A stretch of DNA of 64,000 bases from CAVOAK01 sp965217615 (GTDB lineage: Bacteria; Pseudomonadota; Alphaproteobacteria; UBA8366; CAVOAK01): the NCBI GenBank assembly GCA_965217615.1, contig CBDCIT010000039.1:186001-250000 (forward strand), in the 5' to 3' direction. Position 1 is the first letter of the stretch, and each line of letters opens with the position of its first letter. The notes under the pieces were generated by a model. The model worked only from the letters and a program-made list of their open reading frames with translations, was not told the origin of the DNA and ran no database searches. The position numbers and the translations under genes were made by a program. This document shows, piece by piece, positions 46,947 to 56,553 of the stretch.

Positions 46947-47098
46947 ACTTCTCACGAGGCGTTTTGAGGCGCTGGATTTGAGAGTGATCGGGCTGATTTG
47001 AGTGCCGGCGTGGTTGGTCGGGCTTTGAGATAGGTATTCTGGCCGGGATAGTTAGGCAGGCTCCGCGTATGATTGGGTTTTGGTGGTTTTCGGGCGTG
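46947..47098 (-). repeat. Inverted copy of the ~150-bp segment at 54051-54202
   Basis: It begins acttctcacgaggcgttttg and matches the complement of 54051-54202 with scattered differences. There the same block lies downstream of the full IS1380. Both copies have the same sharp outer edge (acttctcac), joined to unrelated transposase sequence. It therefore looks like the terminus of a mobile element. Confidence 0.7.
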
Positions 47099-47514
47099 TC
47101 GATCAGCCGTGGGGGCACCGCCGCGGGCACAACGGTGTCTGGAAGGCGAGGCAGTTTGACAATCCCACCGCAGCAGGTCCTGCGGGAACGGTGCACATGT
47201 CAATTGCGGACTACGCCAAGTTCGTGAGGATTTGGTTCCGAGGGATCACGCCGGCTATTCTGGACCGTGATCGACTCGACTATCTCTCGACACCTCATTC
47301 GGGTAAATACGCGGCTGGCTGGTACGTGGTTAAGAGAAGCTGGGGCGCAGGCACTGTGCTCAGCCATAACGGGAGAAATACCTACTGGCACATGACGGTC
47401 TGGGTCGCACCGAATCTTGACCGGGCTTATCTCGCGGTCGCGAACTCCGACGAAAAGGAAACGTAGGGCATGCTCGACGCGATCATCGGGAAGCTCATCA
47501 AGCATAGAGGGTGA
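47099..47514 (+). pseudogene. Beta-lactamase-family serine hydrolase, C-terminal fragment with in-frame stop
   Basis: About 138 codons of a PF00144-type hydrolase: GPAGTVHMSIADYAKFVRIW, then HSGKYAAGWYVVKRSW and the active-site HNGRNTYWHMT (HxG motif). A TAG at 47464-47466 interrupts the frame, which continues GMLDAIIGKLIKHRG to a natural TGA. The catalytic SxxK part upstream is lost at the repeat junction. CAG to TAG would explain the stop. Confidence 0.8.
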
Positions 47515-48063
47515 GGGAAGAACGGTCTTTAAACCCGGATTTCTCAGTGCGCCGTGGAAAGGTGCGTTTTCCTGGTGGGTGCGAACCCCACCCAACAATT
47601 GTCGCTTTCGGTTGGTAGCAGCCAGGGCGGCCTACGGAGGTAACGATGTAGACCGAAGCACTCTGGTGACAAAGGGCTGTGTTGAGCAGTTTAGCGACCA
47701 TGCAGGCGTGTGCCAGGCTAACTGGCAGAGGATAGCCGGTGAGAGTCCGGTAGGGAGTAGAGGTTAACCACCACTCTCGCCCCGAGTCATGCGCCGGTCG
47801 TCGCGAGGCGGCAGGTGAAGCGTTGACAGGGGTGCGGATGGGCAGGGCAACGGAGCATCGAAAGGTTGCTTGTCTGGAGAGCCGAGACTGTGCCTGCGGT
47901 CGAAGGCAACACCGACATCACCGACATGGTGAGGGGATGTTGGGCTCCACGGTGTCGAAGAACCCATGCACGTTCGTACGTCCTCATTGCCGGGACCTGG
48001 GAGGTCTCCATTTTGCCCCGAAGTCGTAACGGGGCCGCAAAGGAAAGGATGTATCCGTAACCG

Positions 48064-49548
48064 ATGACGCACGGAATGGAGAAGTCGGATGAGGGAATAG
48101 TACCGATGAAAGCGACGAACAAGGGCGCGCAAGCGCCTGCGGAGTCGCCGGAGGGAAGTGCCTCAACCAAGGGGAATCCGCGAGATCAAAGCACGTGCCG
48201 GACGCAGTGTCGGGAAAGCGTGTCACAGGCGGTCGCGTGGATACGGCAGGCTGTAACGAGGAAACCGCAGGAGAAACTCACTGCGCTGCTACACCATGTC
48301 ACGATAGATGCCCTGACGTGGGCGTTCTTCGAGTTGAAGAAGGACGCCTCGCCGGGGGTGGATGGGATGACGTGGGGAGAGTACGAGGAAGGGCTGGAAG
48401 AGCGGCTGCTCGACCTTCACGGACGCGTGCACTCGGGAGCGTATCGGGCGCGGCCATCCCGGCGGGTCGAAATACCCAAACCGGATGGCGGGACACGACC
48501 GCTCGGCATTGCCGCACTGGAAGACAAGATTGTCCAGAAAGCGGTGGTGGAAGTTATCCTGACGCCAATTTACGAGCCGGATTTTCTCGGGTTCAGCTAC
48601 GGGTTCCGACCGGGGCGTGGGGCGCACGACGCGCTTGATGCTCTGGCCTTCGGGATAGAACGGCGCAAGGTCAACTGGATAGTGGACTGTGACATCCGCG
48701 GATTTTTCGACAATGTCTCTCGGGACTGGCTGGTCCGGTTTCTTGAGGATCGCATCGGAGACAAGCGGGTCATCAGGCTGATCGCCAAATGGCTGAATGC
48801 CGGCGTCATGGAAGATGGCGAGTGGCGGGATAACTTGCGAGGAACGCCTCAGGGCGCGGTGGCTTCACCGATTCTCGCGAACATCTACCTGCACTACGTC
48901 CTCGACCTCTGGTTCCAGAAGAAATGGCGCACCCGTGTGGCCACGGGGGCAACAATCATCGTGCGGTATGCCGATGACTTCGTGGTCGGGTTCCAACGCA
49001 AACAGGACGCGGAGCGGTTTCTCCACGATCTCAAGGAAAGGCTGGGCCAGTTTGAGCTTGAGCTGCATCCAGACAAGACCCGACTCATCGAGTTTGGCAG
49101 GTTCGCGATGGCGGACCGCCGGGCACGAGGGGAACGGCGACCGGAGACCTTCGAGTTCCTTGGATTCACGCACTATTGCCGGAAGAAGAGGAACGGGAAA
49201 TTCGGACTGGGGCGCAAGCCGATAGCGAAGCGGGTCACGCGGACCCTGAATCGGATCAAAGGGGAGCTCCGTAGGCGGATGCACGAAGATGTCCACGAAA
49301 CCGCGCGCTGGCTGGGTCAGGTGGTCAATGGATGGCTGAACTATTTCGCCGTCCCGACCAGCAGCTCGGCCGCAAGGGGGTTTGTGCGGCGGCTCTCATG
49401 GATCTGGGTGAATGTCCTGCGAAGACGGTCACAGAAGGACCGGACCACGATCGCCGATATCGTGCGCATTGCCGCATTGCATTGGCCACCCGTCCAGGTT
49501 CGGCACCCTTGGCCGACGGTGCGTTTTGCCGTCAAACACCCGAGGTAG
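48064..49548 (+). CDS. ltrA: Group II intron reverse transcriptase/maturase (inner A3)
   Basis: 494 residues, the same protein as in A2 (GVDGMTW variant), with RT blocks, YADDF and maturase domain complete. Confidence 0.95.
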   Translation: MTHGMEKSDEGIVPMKATNKGAQAPAESPEGSASTKGNPRDQSTCRTQCRESVSQAVAWIRQAVTRKPQEKLTALLHHVTIDALTWAFFELKKDASPGVDGMTWGEYEEGLEERLLDLHGRVHSGAYRARPSRRVEIPKPDGGTRPLGIAALEDKIVQKAVVEVILTPIYEPDFLGFSYGFRPGRGAHDALDALAFGIERRKVNWIVDCDIRGFFDNVSRDWLVRFLEDRIGDKRVIRLIAKWLNAGVMEDGEWRDNLRGTPQGAVASPILANIYLHYVLDLWFQKKWRTRVATGATIIVRYADDFVVGFQRKQDAERFLHDLKERLGQFELELHPDKTRLIEFGRFAMADRRARGERRPETFEFLGFTHYCRKKRNGKFGLGRKPIAKRVTRTLNRIKGELRRRMHEDVHETARWLGQVVNGWLNYFAVPTSSSAARGFVRRLSWIWVNVLRRRSQKDRTTIADIVRIAALHWPPVQVRHPWPTVRFAVKHPR

Positions 49549-49582
49549 GAGCCCCGTGCCCCACCGGGCATGCGGGGATCTG
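49549..49582 (+). ncRNA. Domain V of inner intron A3
   Basis: The same hairpin as in A1 and A2, directly after ltrA. Confidence 0.85.
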
Positions 49583-49954
49583 AGCGGGGGGAGCGGGGTA
49601 ACCCGCTTCCCTACCGCGACCGGAATGTGATGTGAACACCGAGCAGGCCTCGAAACGGGCAATGCGGGAGCCGACCCTCCTGAGATTAGGGGAAGGCCGA
49701 CGACGGATCGGGAAGAAAAGCGACAGATGCACCGAACCGTTTCCGCCGGGGTAGGGGTGCCAGCATGCATGGAAGATGGAAGACGTAGCAACACGGGAAG
49801 CCCTATCGGTGGTGTGCACGCACCAACCGGACCCCCGTGAGGGGCAGGCCGGGCAGGCCGGGTGGCGGACAGGTCCGTACGACTGAAGACGCCGGGTAAT
49901 GCCGGTCGAGGAAAGGGGCCTGACTTCGAGAGGGAAACGGAAAGGGGACAAGGC

Positions 49955-51295
49955 ATGGCCACTGGCGCAAGCCTAACAGGGTCACAAAGTGTTCGGAAAC
50001 TCCAGACTGTTTTGCATGCAAAAGCGAAGGAAGAACCTGAGCGTCGCTTTCACGCCTTGTGCGACAAGGTATGGCGGGAGGACTTTCTCATGGAGGCCTG
50101 GGCTATGGCACGCCGCAATGACGGCCAGCCCGGTGTTGACGGTGAGAGCTTCCAGGATATCGAGGAGCAGGGTATCGAGCGGTGGCTTGGGGAACTGTCG
50201 CGGGATCTGAAGGGTGGCACCTACACGCCGGAACCGGTGAGACAGGTGCTGATCCCGAAGAAGCAGCCCGGCGCATTCCGGCCTCTGGGTATACCGTGCA
50301 TTCGGGACCGGGTGGCACAGACATCGGCCATGCTTGTGCTGGCGCCGATCTTTGAAGCCGACCTGCAACCGGAACAGTACGGTTACCGGCCGGAACGAAG
50401 CGCACAGGATGCGGTCAAACGCATTCACCGGCTCCTGAACAAGGGGCACAACGAGGTTGTAGATGGCGATCTGTCCAACTACTTCGGCGAAATACCCCAT
50501 GCCGAGTTGATCAAGAGCGTAGCGCGTCGCGTGAGCGACGGCAGGATGCTCGGGCTCATCAAGGCGTGGTTGGAGATGGCTGTCGAGGAGGATGACGGCA
50601 AGGGCGGCAAGCGCCGCACGAACCGGGCACGCAAGGAGCGCAAGGGCACCCCGCAGGGGTCTCCGCTTTCACCGCTGCTGAGCAATATCTACATGAGGCG
50701 TTTTATACTGGGCTGGAAGACGCTGGGCTTTGCCCGGCACTTCTGTGCGGAGATCGTTTCCTATGCAGATGACTTCTGTGTTCTCGGCAAGGCCCCGGCG
50801 GCAGACATGCTGCTGGCGGTTACCCGGCTCATGGAAGGGCTGAAGCTGACGGTCAACGAGCAGAAGACCCGATGCCTGCAATGCCCAAGGGAACCAATGG
50901 CGTTCCTCGGCTACCGGTTCGGATGGAACTACCGCCGGAACGGAGGCGACGCCTATATCGGCAATCGACCGAGCAAGGTGAGCGTTCAGGGCATCTGCCG
51001 TAAAATCAGTGAGCAAACCGAACGACGCTATGGGCTGCAGGATCCTGAATGGATGGTCAGCAAGCTCAACCGGATGATATCCGGATGGGCGCAGTACTTC
51101 CAGTTAGGGCAGGTCAGCCCCGCCTATGCGGCGGTCGATGCACACGCGACGAAGCGGCTGCGACAGTGGCTCTGTCGGAAGCACAAGGTCAGGAACGGAA
51201 AGTACGTGCGCTTTCCGGACGATCGACTGTGGGAACACTATGGCCTTACCTGCCTTGCGCCGAGGACCAGGGGCTTTCCGTGGGCGAAGGCATGA
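49955..51295 (+). CDS. ltrA: Group II intron reverse transcriptase/maturase (outer, copy 2)
   Basis: The same 446-residue protein as at 44838, apparently identical, from the ATG at 49955. It is intact, with SYADDF and the maturase X domain. Confidence 0.93.
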   Translation: MATGASLTGSQSVRKLQTVLHAKAKEEPERRFHALCDKVWREDFLMEAWAMARRNDGQPGVDGESFQDIEEQGIERWLGELSRDLKGGTYTPEPVRQVLIPKKQPGAFRPLGIPCIRDRVAQTSAMLVLAPIFEADLQPEQYGYRPERSAQDAVKRIHRLLNKGHNEVVDGDLSNYFGEIPHAELIKSVARRVSDGRMLGLIKAWLEMAVEEDDGKGGKRRTNRARKERKGTPQGSPLSPLLSNIYMRRFILGWKTLGFARHFCAEIVSYADDFCVLGKAPAADMLLAVTRLMEGLKLTVNEQKTRCLQCPREPMAFLGYRFGWNYRRNGGDAYIGNRPSKVSVQGICRKISEQTERRYGLQDPEWMVSKLNRMISGWAQYFQLGQVSPAYAAVDAHATKRLRQWLCRKHKVRNGKYVRFPDDRLWEHYGLTCLAPRTRGFPWAKA

Positions 51296-51305
51296 TCTCG
51301 TCGGA

Positions 51306-51341
51306 AAGCCGGATGCCTGAGATAGGCATGTCCGGTTTGAT
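51306..51341 (+). ncRNA. Domain V of the outer intron, copy 2
   Basis: The same hairpin as in copy 1, 10 nt after the ltrA stop. Confidence 0.8.
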
Positions 51342-51551
51342 GAGCGGGGGTGAGTGAAACGTGGCTATGGTTGAGGCGGAGGCACCGGCACCTGGCGAAA
51401 GCCGTCGGCAAACAGCGACTCCCTTGATCTACGGCAGGGCGCGCCTCCCCTCGACTCTACCCGAAGAATAGTGTGGAGTCTGATTATCTATTGCAAACAA
51501 ACAGTTATAGAAATTTTCGGGAAGCGACAAAAATACAGGGTGTTTTTCCGT

Positions 51552-52499
51552 TCAGGGCCGTTTTTCGTCCGGCGGCGGGAGGGTTTGCACGGTTTCGGCG
51601 AGCCATTGCAAGGCGCCCCGTGTCGCCGTCCAGTTTTCCCTGTTTTGCAACACATAGATGACCGCCTCGCCGGGTGAGCCCAGCGTGTAGTGGTCGTCCT
51701 GATGTTCGGGGATCGGCATGGCGCCGGTCAACAGAGCGGGGACATGGGGATTGCGCTTCCAGGCGGCAGCCAGGGCGGTGCGGGCATCGGCCTCATCGTC
51801 CTTGCGCAAAGCCAGCAGGGTCTTGGCGTAGGCCCATTCGGCGAACACATCATCGTCATAGGCGGCGAGCAGTTCCTCCAGGGCGCCGTGATCGCCGGTG
51901 GCGAGCAGCCAGGACGTCAGGACATGGCGCAGACCCTGATTGTCGTTGGGGTTGAGGCGCAGCATATCCCGGTAATGGCCGATGGCCGCAGCGCGCTCGC
52001 CCGCCGCCCACAGGCATTCGGCGAGACCGGCGCGGGCGCGCATGTAAGGGCGGGTCTCCAGAAGGCCCCAGAAGTGGCCGGCATCACGCTCGAAGGCTTG
52101 CGCCCCAAGCGCCCGTTCCCCGGCGGCAACGCCGGCCTCATAATGGCGCCGCGCCTCGACGAGGGTCTTCGCCGCCTCTTCCGCCAGCAGCACATGAGCG
52201 TCGGCGCAGAGTTCGGATATCTCCAGCGCCCGTTTGGCCAGTTCGATCCGTTCGCGTTTGGCGCCCGTGTCCCAGGCTTCGTACATGAGTTCCTGGGCCT
52301 GCCAAAGCGCCGCGTCATCACCGTCGCTTCCGTCAAAGCCGGAGGACAGCCCGCCGGCGAGCTTGGCCATCACCCCCTCCAGAGCCCGACGGTCGGGCAA
52401 AGGCGGCGCGGGCTCGGACACAGGCTCGAGGGCCGGCTTTTTCCTGGCGGTGGGCGCGGGCTTTCTCTTGTTGTTGCGGCGCTTCTTGCTGACCGGCAT
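51552..52499 (-). CDS. TPR-repeat protein (ST7-like), function unknown
   Basis: 315 residues with a lysine/arginine- and proline-rich N-terminus (to about residue 35) and then helical tetratricopeptide-like repeats: AKRALEISELCADAHVLLAE, HYRDMLRLNPNDNQGLRHVL and ALAAAWKRNPHVPALLTG. The layout resembles the ST7/TPR family found beside SEC-C-motif proteins in bacteria. It has no signal peptide or membrane helix. It is divergent from the IS1380 transposase with about 136 bp between and lies just after the twintron. It may have been carried in by a mobile element. Partner and role are not readable. Confidence 0.75.
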   Translation of the reverse strand: MPVSKKRRNNKRKPAPTARKKPALEPVSEPAPPLPDRRALEGVMAKLAGGLSSGFDGSDGDDAALWQAQELMYEAWDTGAKRERIELAKRALEISELCADAHVLLAEEAAKTLVEARRHYEAGVAAGERALGAQAFERDAGHFWGLLETRPYMRARAGLAECLWAAGERAAAIGHYRDMLRLNPNDNQGLRHVLTSWLLATGDHGALEELLAAYDDDVFAEWAYAKTLLALRKDDEADARTALAAAWKRNPHVPALLTGAMPIPEHQDDHYTLGSPGEAVIYVLQNRENWTATRGALQWLAETVQTLPPPDEKRP

Positions 52500-52635
52500 G
52501 GAGACCTCGCGTGGCGTATCACAGGAGGGTGCCAGCCTATCGGAAACCGGGGCTCAACGCTTGTGTTCTTCTTCGATGCCCCACGCAATACTCTATGATG
52601 GATCGCGTGATATCCATGTCTTGAGGGGGAACTTC

Positions 52636-53991
52636 ATGCGCTTTGCGGATTACGGCAAACGGGTGGTGTTCGCCGCCTTCGACGGCGGCGAGATCACCTC
52701 GGACGCCGGTGTCCTGTTACTGCGCGAGCGGGCGCGCCGGATACGCCTGTTCGAACGCATGGCGGGCTGTTTCACCGATCACCGGGATCGAGAACGCCTA
52801 ACCCATACCCTTCCCGCCCTGTTGGCTCAACGGGTTTGCGGGATGGCGCTCGGCTATGAAGACATCATCGACCACGACACCCTCCGTTTCGACCCGGCCT
52901 TGAAATTGCTGGCCTCACCGGGAACCGAATATCCCGGGACCCCGGCTCCGCTGGCCGGCAAGTCAACGCTGAGCCGGCTGGAACAATCCTGGGAAACCGG
53001 CAACCGCCGCTATCACCAGATGGTCCCCAATCTCAAGAGCCTCTCCAACCTGTTCGTCGCGCTGTTCCTCGACGCCTGCGACACGCCGCCCGCGCGCATC
53101 ACCCTCGATATCGACGCCACCGACGTGGAGACCCACGGGCGCCAGGAGAACGCCTTCTTCCACGGCTATTACGAGCACCGCTGTTTCTTGCCCCTCTATG
53201 TCTTCTGCGGCCGCCATCTCCTGCTCGCCCAACTCCGACCCGCCAACATCGATGGCGCCAGGGGTGCGCGCAACCAGATCCGCCGCATCGTCCAGATGAT
53301 CCGCGAACGTTGGCCCAACGTCGACATCCTGCTGCGCGGCGACAGCGGCTTCGCGCGCGAGAACCTGATGCGCTGGTGCGAGGGAAATGCCGTGGATTAC
53401 GTCTTCGGCCTGGCGCGCAACGATGTCCTGCTCAAGAAAGCACAGAGGGTCCGCGGCAAGGCCGCCATGGCCATGATCGAAACCGGCCAGCCGGTCCGCG
53501 CCTACGGCGATTTCCACCACATCACCAAATCCAGAACCTGGGCCCGGCCCCGGCGCGTCATCGCCAAGGTCGAACACAAGCCCGGACACGAACAGCGCTG
53601 CCGCTTCCTCGTCACCTCCCTGGATCGCCACCAAGTCCCGTCCAGGGAACTCTACGAAGACACCTATTGCCCACGCGGCGACATGGAAAACCGCATCAAG
53701 GACTGCCAACTCGATCTGTTCGCCAATCGCATGAGCGCGCACGCCTACAAAGCCAACCAGCTCCGCCTGCTCCTCGCTGCTTTCGCCTATGTCCTCATCG
53801 ACGGTATCCGCCGCGTCGCCCTGAAAAAGACGACCCTGGCCAAGGCCGTCCCCAATACCATCCGCCTGAAACTCCTGAAGGTCGGCGCCAAAGTCATCAA
53901 CTCCGTGCGACGCATCAAGCTCTCCCTGCCCGATGCCTGCCCTTACAAAGACCTCTTCTTCAAGGCCCACGCCGCCCTGGCGCCCCCATAA
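52636..53991 (+). CDS. IS1380-family transposase
   Basis: 451 residues from the ATG at 52636, with GAGGGGGA 5 bases before it; the frame is open far upstream by chance. DDE landmarks: LDIDATDVETHGRQE (first D), LRGDSGFARENLMRWCE (second D) and the YCPRGDMENRIKDCQLDLF segment with the catalytic E. It is intact and could mobilise the fragment at 46434 if ends remain. Confidence 0.92.
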   Translation: MRFADYGKRVVFAAFDGGEITSDAGVLLLRERARRIRLFERMAGCFTDHRDRERLTHTLPALLAQRVCGMALGYEDIIDHDTLRFDPALKLLASPGTEYPGTPAPLAGKSTLSRLEQSWETGNRRYHQMVPNLKSLSNLFVALFLDACDTPPARITLDIDATDVETHGRQENAFFHGYYEHRCFLPLYVFCGRHLLLAQLRPANIDGARGARNQIRRIVQMIRERWPNVDILLRGDSGFARENLMRWCEGNAVDYVFGLARNDVLLKKAQRVRGKAAMAMIETGQPVRAYGDFHHITKSRTWARPRRVIAKVEHKPGHEQRCRFLVTSLDRHQVPSRELYEDTYCPRGDMENRIKDCQLDLFANRMSAHAYKANQLRLLLAAFAYVLIDGIRRVALKKTTLAKAVPNTIRLKLLKVGAKVINSVRRIKLSLPDACPYKDLFFKAHAALAPP

Positions 53992-54050
53992 TCGCAACTC
54001 TCCACCGCAACAGGGGAAAGGGGGCAACGCTGCGGCGGCGATGACTCCCG

Positions 54051-54202
54051 CATGCCCGAAACCCACCAAAAACCAATCATACGCAGAGCCTGTCCAACTA
54101 TCCCGGCCAGAATATCCTTCTCAAAGCCCGACCCACCACGCTGACACTCAAATCAGCCCGATCACTCTCAAATCCAGCGCCTCAAAACGCCTCGTGAGAA
54201 GT
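54051..54202 (+). repeat. ~150-bp block shared, inverted, with 46947-47098
   Basis: It ends cgcctcgtgagaagt at 54202, followed by a 6-bp filler and the cut end of the second IS66-like element. The second copy is in reverse orientation at 46947-47098. Confidence 0.7.
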
Positions 54203-54208
54203 CCGGGA

Positions 54209-55180
54209 GTAGGCGGCGTAATCGTCATGGATGAGGATGCCTTCGAGGTCCTTTTCGACATCGCCGCGTCCCGCGCCGATGCGCAGGACGGTCAGGAATG
54301 GGGTGCACAGCACGTGGAGCCAGCGGGTACGGGCGGCGATCCGCAGGCCGGTTTCGTCGAGGTGCTTGACCGGGACCGCTGTGCGGATCACGTCTGCGAC
54401 ATGGGCGAGGAAGGGCTCGAAGCGCCTGGCGGTTCGCCGGCCCATGGCGGTGATCGTGGCTGTGGAGATGGACACTGCGAAGAGGTCGCTCATGAGTTCG
54501 GCCAAGCGCTTCTCGGGAACGACCTGGGCGTACAGCAGGTAGCTCACCCAGGCGGTGATGCGTGGCCCGTACTGGACCGGGGCGGTCACGCCGTCCGGGA
54601 AGACGGCTCCTGTCACGGTGGCGCAGGCGCCGCAGAGGCAGCGATGGGCGCGGTGTTCGGTGACCTCCAGGGGGCGTGGCTCGGGCACATCGAAGACCTG
54701 TCGACAGACGGGCGCGCGGTGACGGTCGGCGTCCGACAGCGGTGCGCCGCAGCCCGAACAGGCGGAGGGGTCATGATCCACAACATGGTCCGGGCTCTCG
54801 GTCCGCGCCAGCGTCGTTCCCTTGTGGCCCGGCTGGCCGCCGCTTGGCCTGCCGGACTTGCCGCGCTGGCTTCGGGTGCGCCTCTGGGTTCCGCTCTTCT
54901 TGCCCAGGCCGTTGCTGGCGGGCGGCTTGCTGCTGGTGGTGCTGTCAAGCGCCGCGCTCCGCTCGAGCTCGGCGATGCGGTCCCGCAGGGTCACGTTCTC
55001 CCGCTCGAGCGCGGCATTCTCCCGGACGAGCACCGTGGCCAGGCGCAACAGCCCCTGGCCCCAATCCCGGAAGGCCTTGACGACTGTTGTTGCGAAGGAT
55101 GAGGGGTCAAGAAGATCTTGCAGGCACGCGAAGGCCTCGTCATGGGCGGCGAGGTCCTCGTGCCAGCGCGACAGCGTCAC
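54209..55180 (-). pseudogene. tnpC: Truncated TnpC transposase (IS66)
   Basis: The first 324 residues match the TnpC at 36310 through ILIHDDYAAY. The remaining 188 residues with the catalytic E are lost; the frame ends in foreign sequence (TSHEAF). It is inactive. Confidence 0.92.
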
Positions 55181-55842
55181 GGGTCCTCGGCATCGACGGC
55201 CATCATGGCGGCCAGCACCGCGAGGCGTTCGCCCGCCGGCAAGGCCTTGTAACGCCGGCCCCAGTTGGCCGCCTTACGCTTGATGCGCTGGCGGTCGGTG
55301 AAGTTCCGGCCTGCGTAGCTCGCCCAATGCACCCGGTCGGGCGCGAAGTTGAACCACACGACCTCGGTCCGCACCTGGGCCTGGGTCGTCACCTGCAGCG
55401 CCAGACTGCGCCAGCCCGCCAGCATCTCGTCGTAGAGCGCCGAGGGATGGCCCGAGACCATCACCTGGCAGGGCAGATCCTTGAGCAGGTCCAGGAGCGC
55501 GACATGGTCGACCTCCTCGTAGTCGAAGCGATAGCGCCGTGCCGAACGGCGGGTCGCGTGCAGATAGGGGGGATCGCTGTAGACCAGCTCCGGGCCCAGA
55601 AACGGGAACGAGGCCAAAAAGGCATGGGCACAGCCATGCACCAACTCGACCGGGTAGTCACAGGCAAAGGCCTCGAGCGCCTGCGCATCGCGGTCGATGC
55701 CGATCGAGCGCACGCCCGTTGGCTTGCGCTTCATCAGCGCACCGCCCCCCAGGTGGCTCTCGATGTAAACGCTGTGCGGCGGCATCAGCGCAATCAGCGT
55801 CTGGCACAGACCGCTCGTCGCCTTCGACCCAAAATATCCCAC
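55177..55842 (-). CDS. DNA adenine-N6 methyltransferase (IS passenger, copy 2)
   Basis: Intact 221-residue twin of the enzyme at 35648, with the same SDPPY motif and a few substitutions (LCQTLIAL for LCQALIAL, RRYKAL for RRHKAL). It overlaps the tnpC start by 4 bases. It stays open while its transposase is truncated, so it may have kept some function. Confidence 0.87.
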   Translation of the reverse strand: MGYFGSKATSGLCQTLIALMPPHSVYIESHLGGGALMKRKPTGVRSIGIDRDAQALEAFACDYPVELVHGCAHAFLASFPFLGPELVYSDPPYLHATRRSARRYRFDYEEVDHVALLDLLKDLPCQVMVSGHPSALYDEMLAGWRSLALQVTTQAQVRTEVVWFNFAPDRVHWASYAGRNFTDRQRIKRKAANWGRRYKALPAGERLAVLAAMMAVDAEDP

Positions 55843-56081
55843 GCGCCGCTCCCGTCACACGAGAGCGCAACCCATAGACGCCCGATTCTATGGAGTCAAG
55901 AGACGATCAACGACGCGGCGGCGGAAACCCGGCCCCGCCGACCACCTACATCATCCTCTCACGGTCAGGAGCGGGGTACCTGGGTAGTTACGATTGACCT
56001 TGGATTGATTCAGCCATATGCGTGAATGTAGAGCGGTTCGCCTATAGCGCGATCATGAAGGGAAACAGGAGATCATAGAAC

Positions 56082-56534
56082 ATGGCCGACGAGCCAGCCC
56101 CAACCCTGGAATTCGAAGGCGGAGAAACCATATTTGTGAATGGCGATCCGGCCCACTGGGCATACATTATTCAGGAGGGCGCAGTGGAAATCTTGCGTGA
56201 GCGGGACGGGAAATCCACTATCATCGATACGCTGGAAACTGGCGAGATCTTTGGCGAGATGGCTCTGTTCGATGAGTCACCCCGTTCCGCTACCGCGAAG
56301 ACAAAAATGTCGACGACGTGCCTCCTGGTATCGAAAGAAGTGCTGGAGGACCAATTGGCAAAGGCAAGCCTGCTGATGCGCGCAATGTCAGAGCTGCTTG
56401 TCAAGCGGCTCAGAAAAGCACGACTAAAATCGACTGACCTTTTCGTCATCTGGAAGAACAATACCTTGAGCTTACCGACTGCGCTTGGTCTGCGGCGCTC
56501 ATTTCTCGAACTCACATACTGCAGACATCGTTAA
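56082..56534 (+). CDS. Cyclic-nucleotide-binding domain protein
   Basis: 150-residue protein with one CNB fold: FVNGDPAHWAYIIQEGAVEIL (beta roll), then the phosphate-binding cassette GEIFGEMALFDESPRSATA with its arginine and serine. There is no DNA-binding domain after it, unlike CRP. It is preceded by AGGAGA. An adenylate cyclase gene lies 1.1 kb downstream, so it is a likely cAMP sensor of the same module, possibly controlling the ureohydrolase between them. The last 25 residues overlap the lead region of that gene. Confidence 0.85.
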   Translation: MADEPAPTLEFEGGETIFVNGDPAHWAYIIQEGAVEILRERDGKSTIIDTLETGEIFGEMALFDESPRSATAKTKMSTTCLLVSKEVLEDQLAKASLLMRAMSELLVKRLRKARLKSTDLFVIWKNNTLSLPTALGLRRSFLELTYCRHR

Positions 56535-56553
56535 CAACGCAGGGGGAGTTACC

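Larger units (their letters stand above)
47708..49620 (+). mobile_element. Inner group II intron A3 (1913 nt)
   Basis: It starts GTGTGCCAGG and ends TACCGCGAC, with branch A at 49613. It shares the T at 48368 with A2 rather than the C of A1. Confidence 0.92.
47547..51462 (+). mobile_element. Outer group II intron (copy 2) with one inner intron: twintron
   Basis: The 5' segment 47547-47707 and 3' segment 49621-51462 match copy 1 in length and sequence. A single inner intron lies between at the same nucleotide (after catgcaggc, before cggaatgtg). The total is 3916 nt, and copy 1 is exactly 1913 nt longer. It inserted about 30 bp after the serine-hydrolase fragment. Confidence 0.9.
52636..54202 (+). 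mobile_element. IS1380-family element (left end undefined)
   Basis: It contains a full IS1380 transposase gene and a downstream 150-bp block ending sharply at 54202. I could not find matching inverted repeats: the upstream sequence differs from that of the fragment at 46434, so only the coding region and right block are defined. Confidence 0.7.
54209..55991 (-). mobile_element. IS66-like element with methyltransferase passenger, copy 2 (3' truncated)
   Basis: It keeps the intact repeat CCTGGGTAGTTAC at 55979-55991 (element left end), the methyltransferase gene and the first 324 codons of tnpC. The rest is cut at 54209, at the IS1380 flank block. It differs from copy 1 by scattered substitutions. 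Confidence 0.9.

Noticed and set aside
40517..51462. Long direct repeats that might suggest a CRISPR array or segmental gene duplication
   Set aside because: The repeats are full group II introns with ltrA and domain V, 1.9 kb each, with no short repeat-spacer pattern.
52234..52635. N-terminal extension of the IS1380 transposase
   Set aside because: The region is antisense to the TPR gene, and the ATG at 52636 has a strong ribosome-binding site and matches the fragment at 46434.
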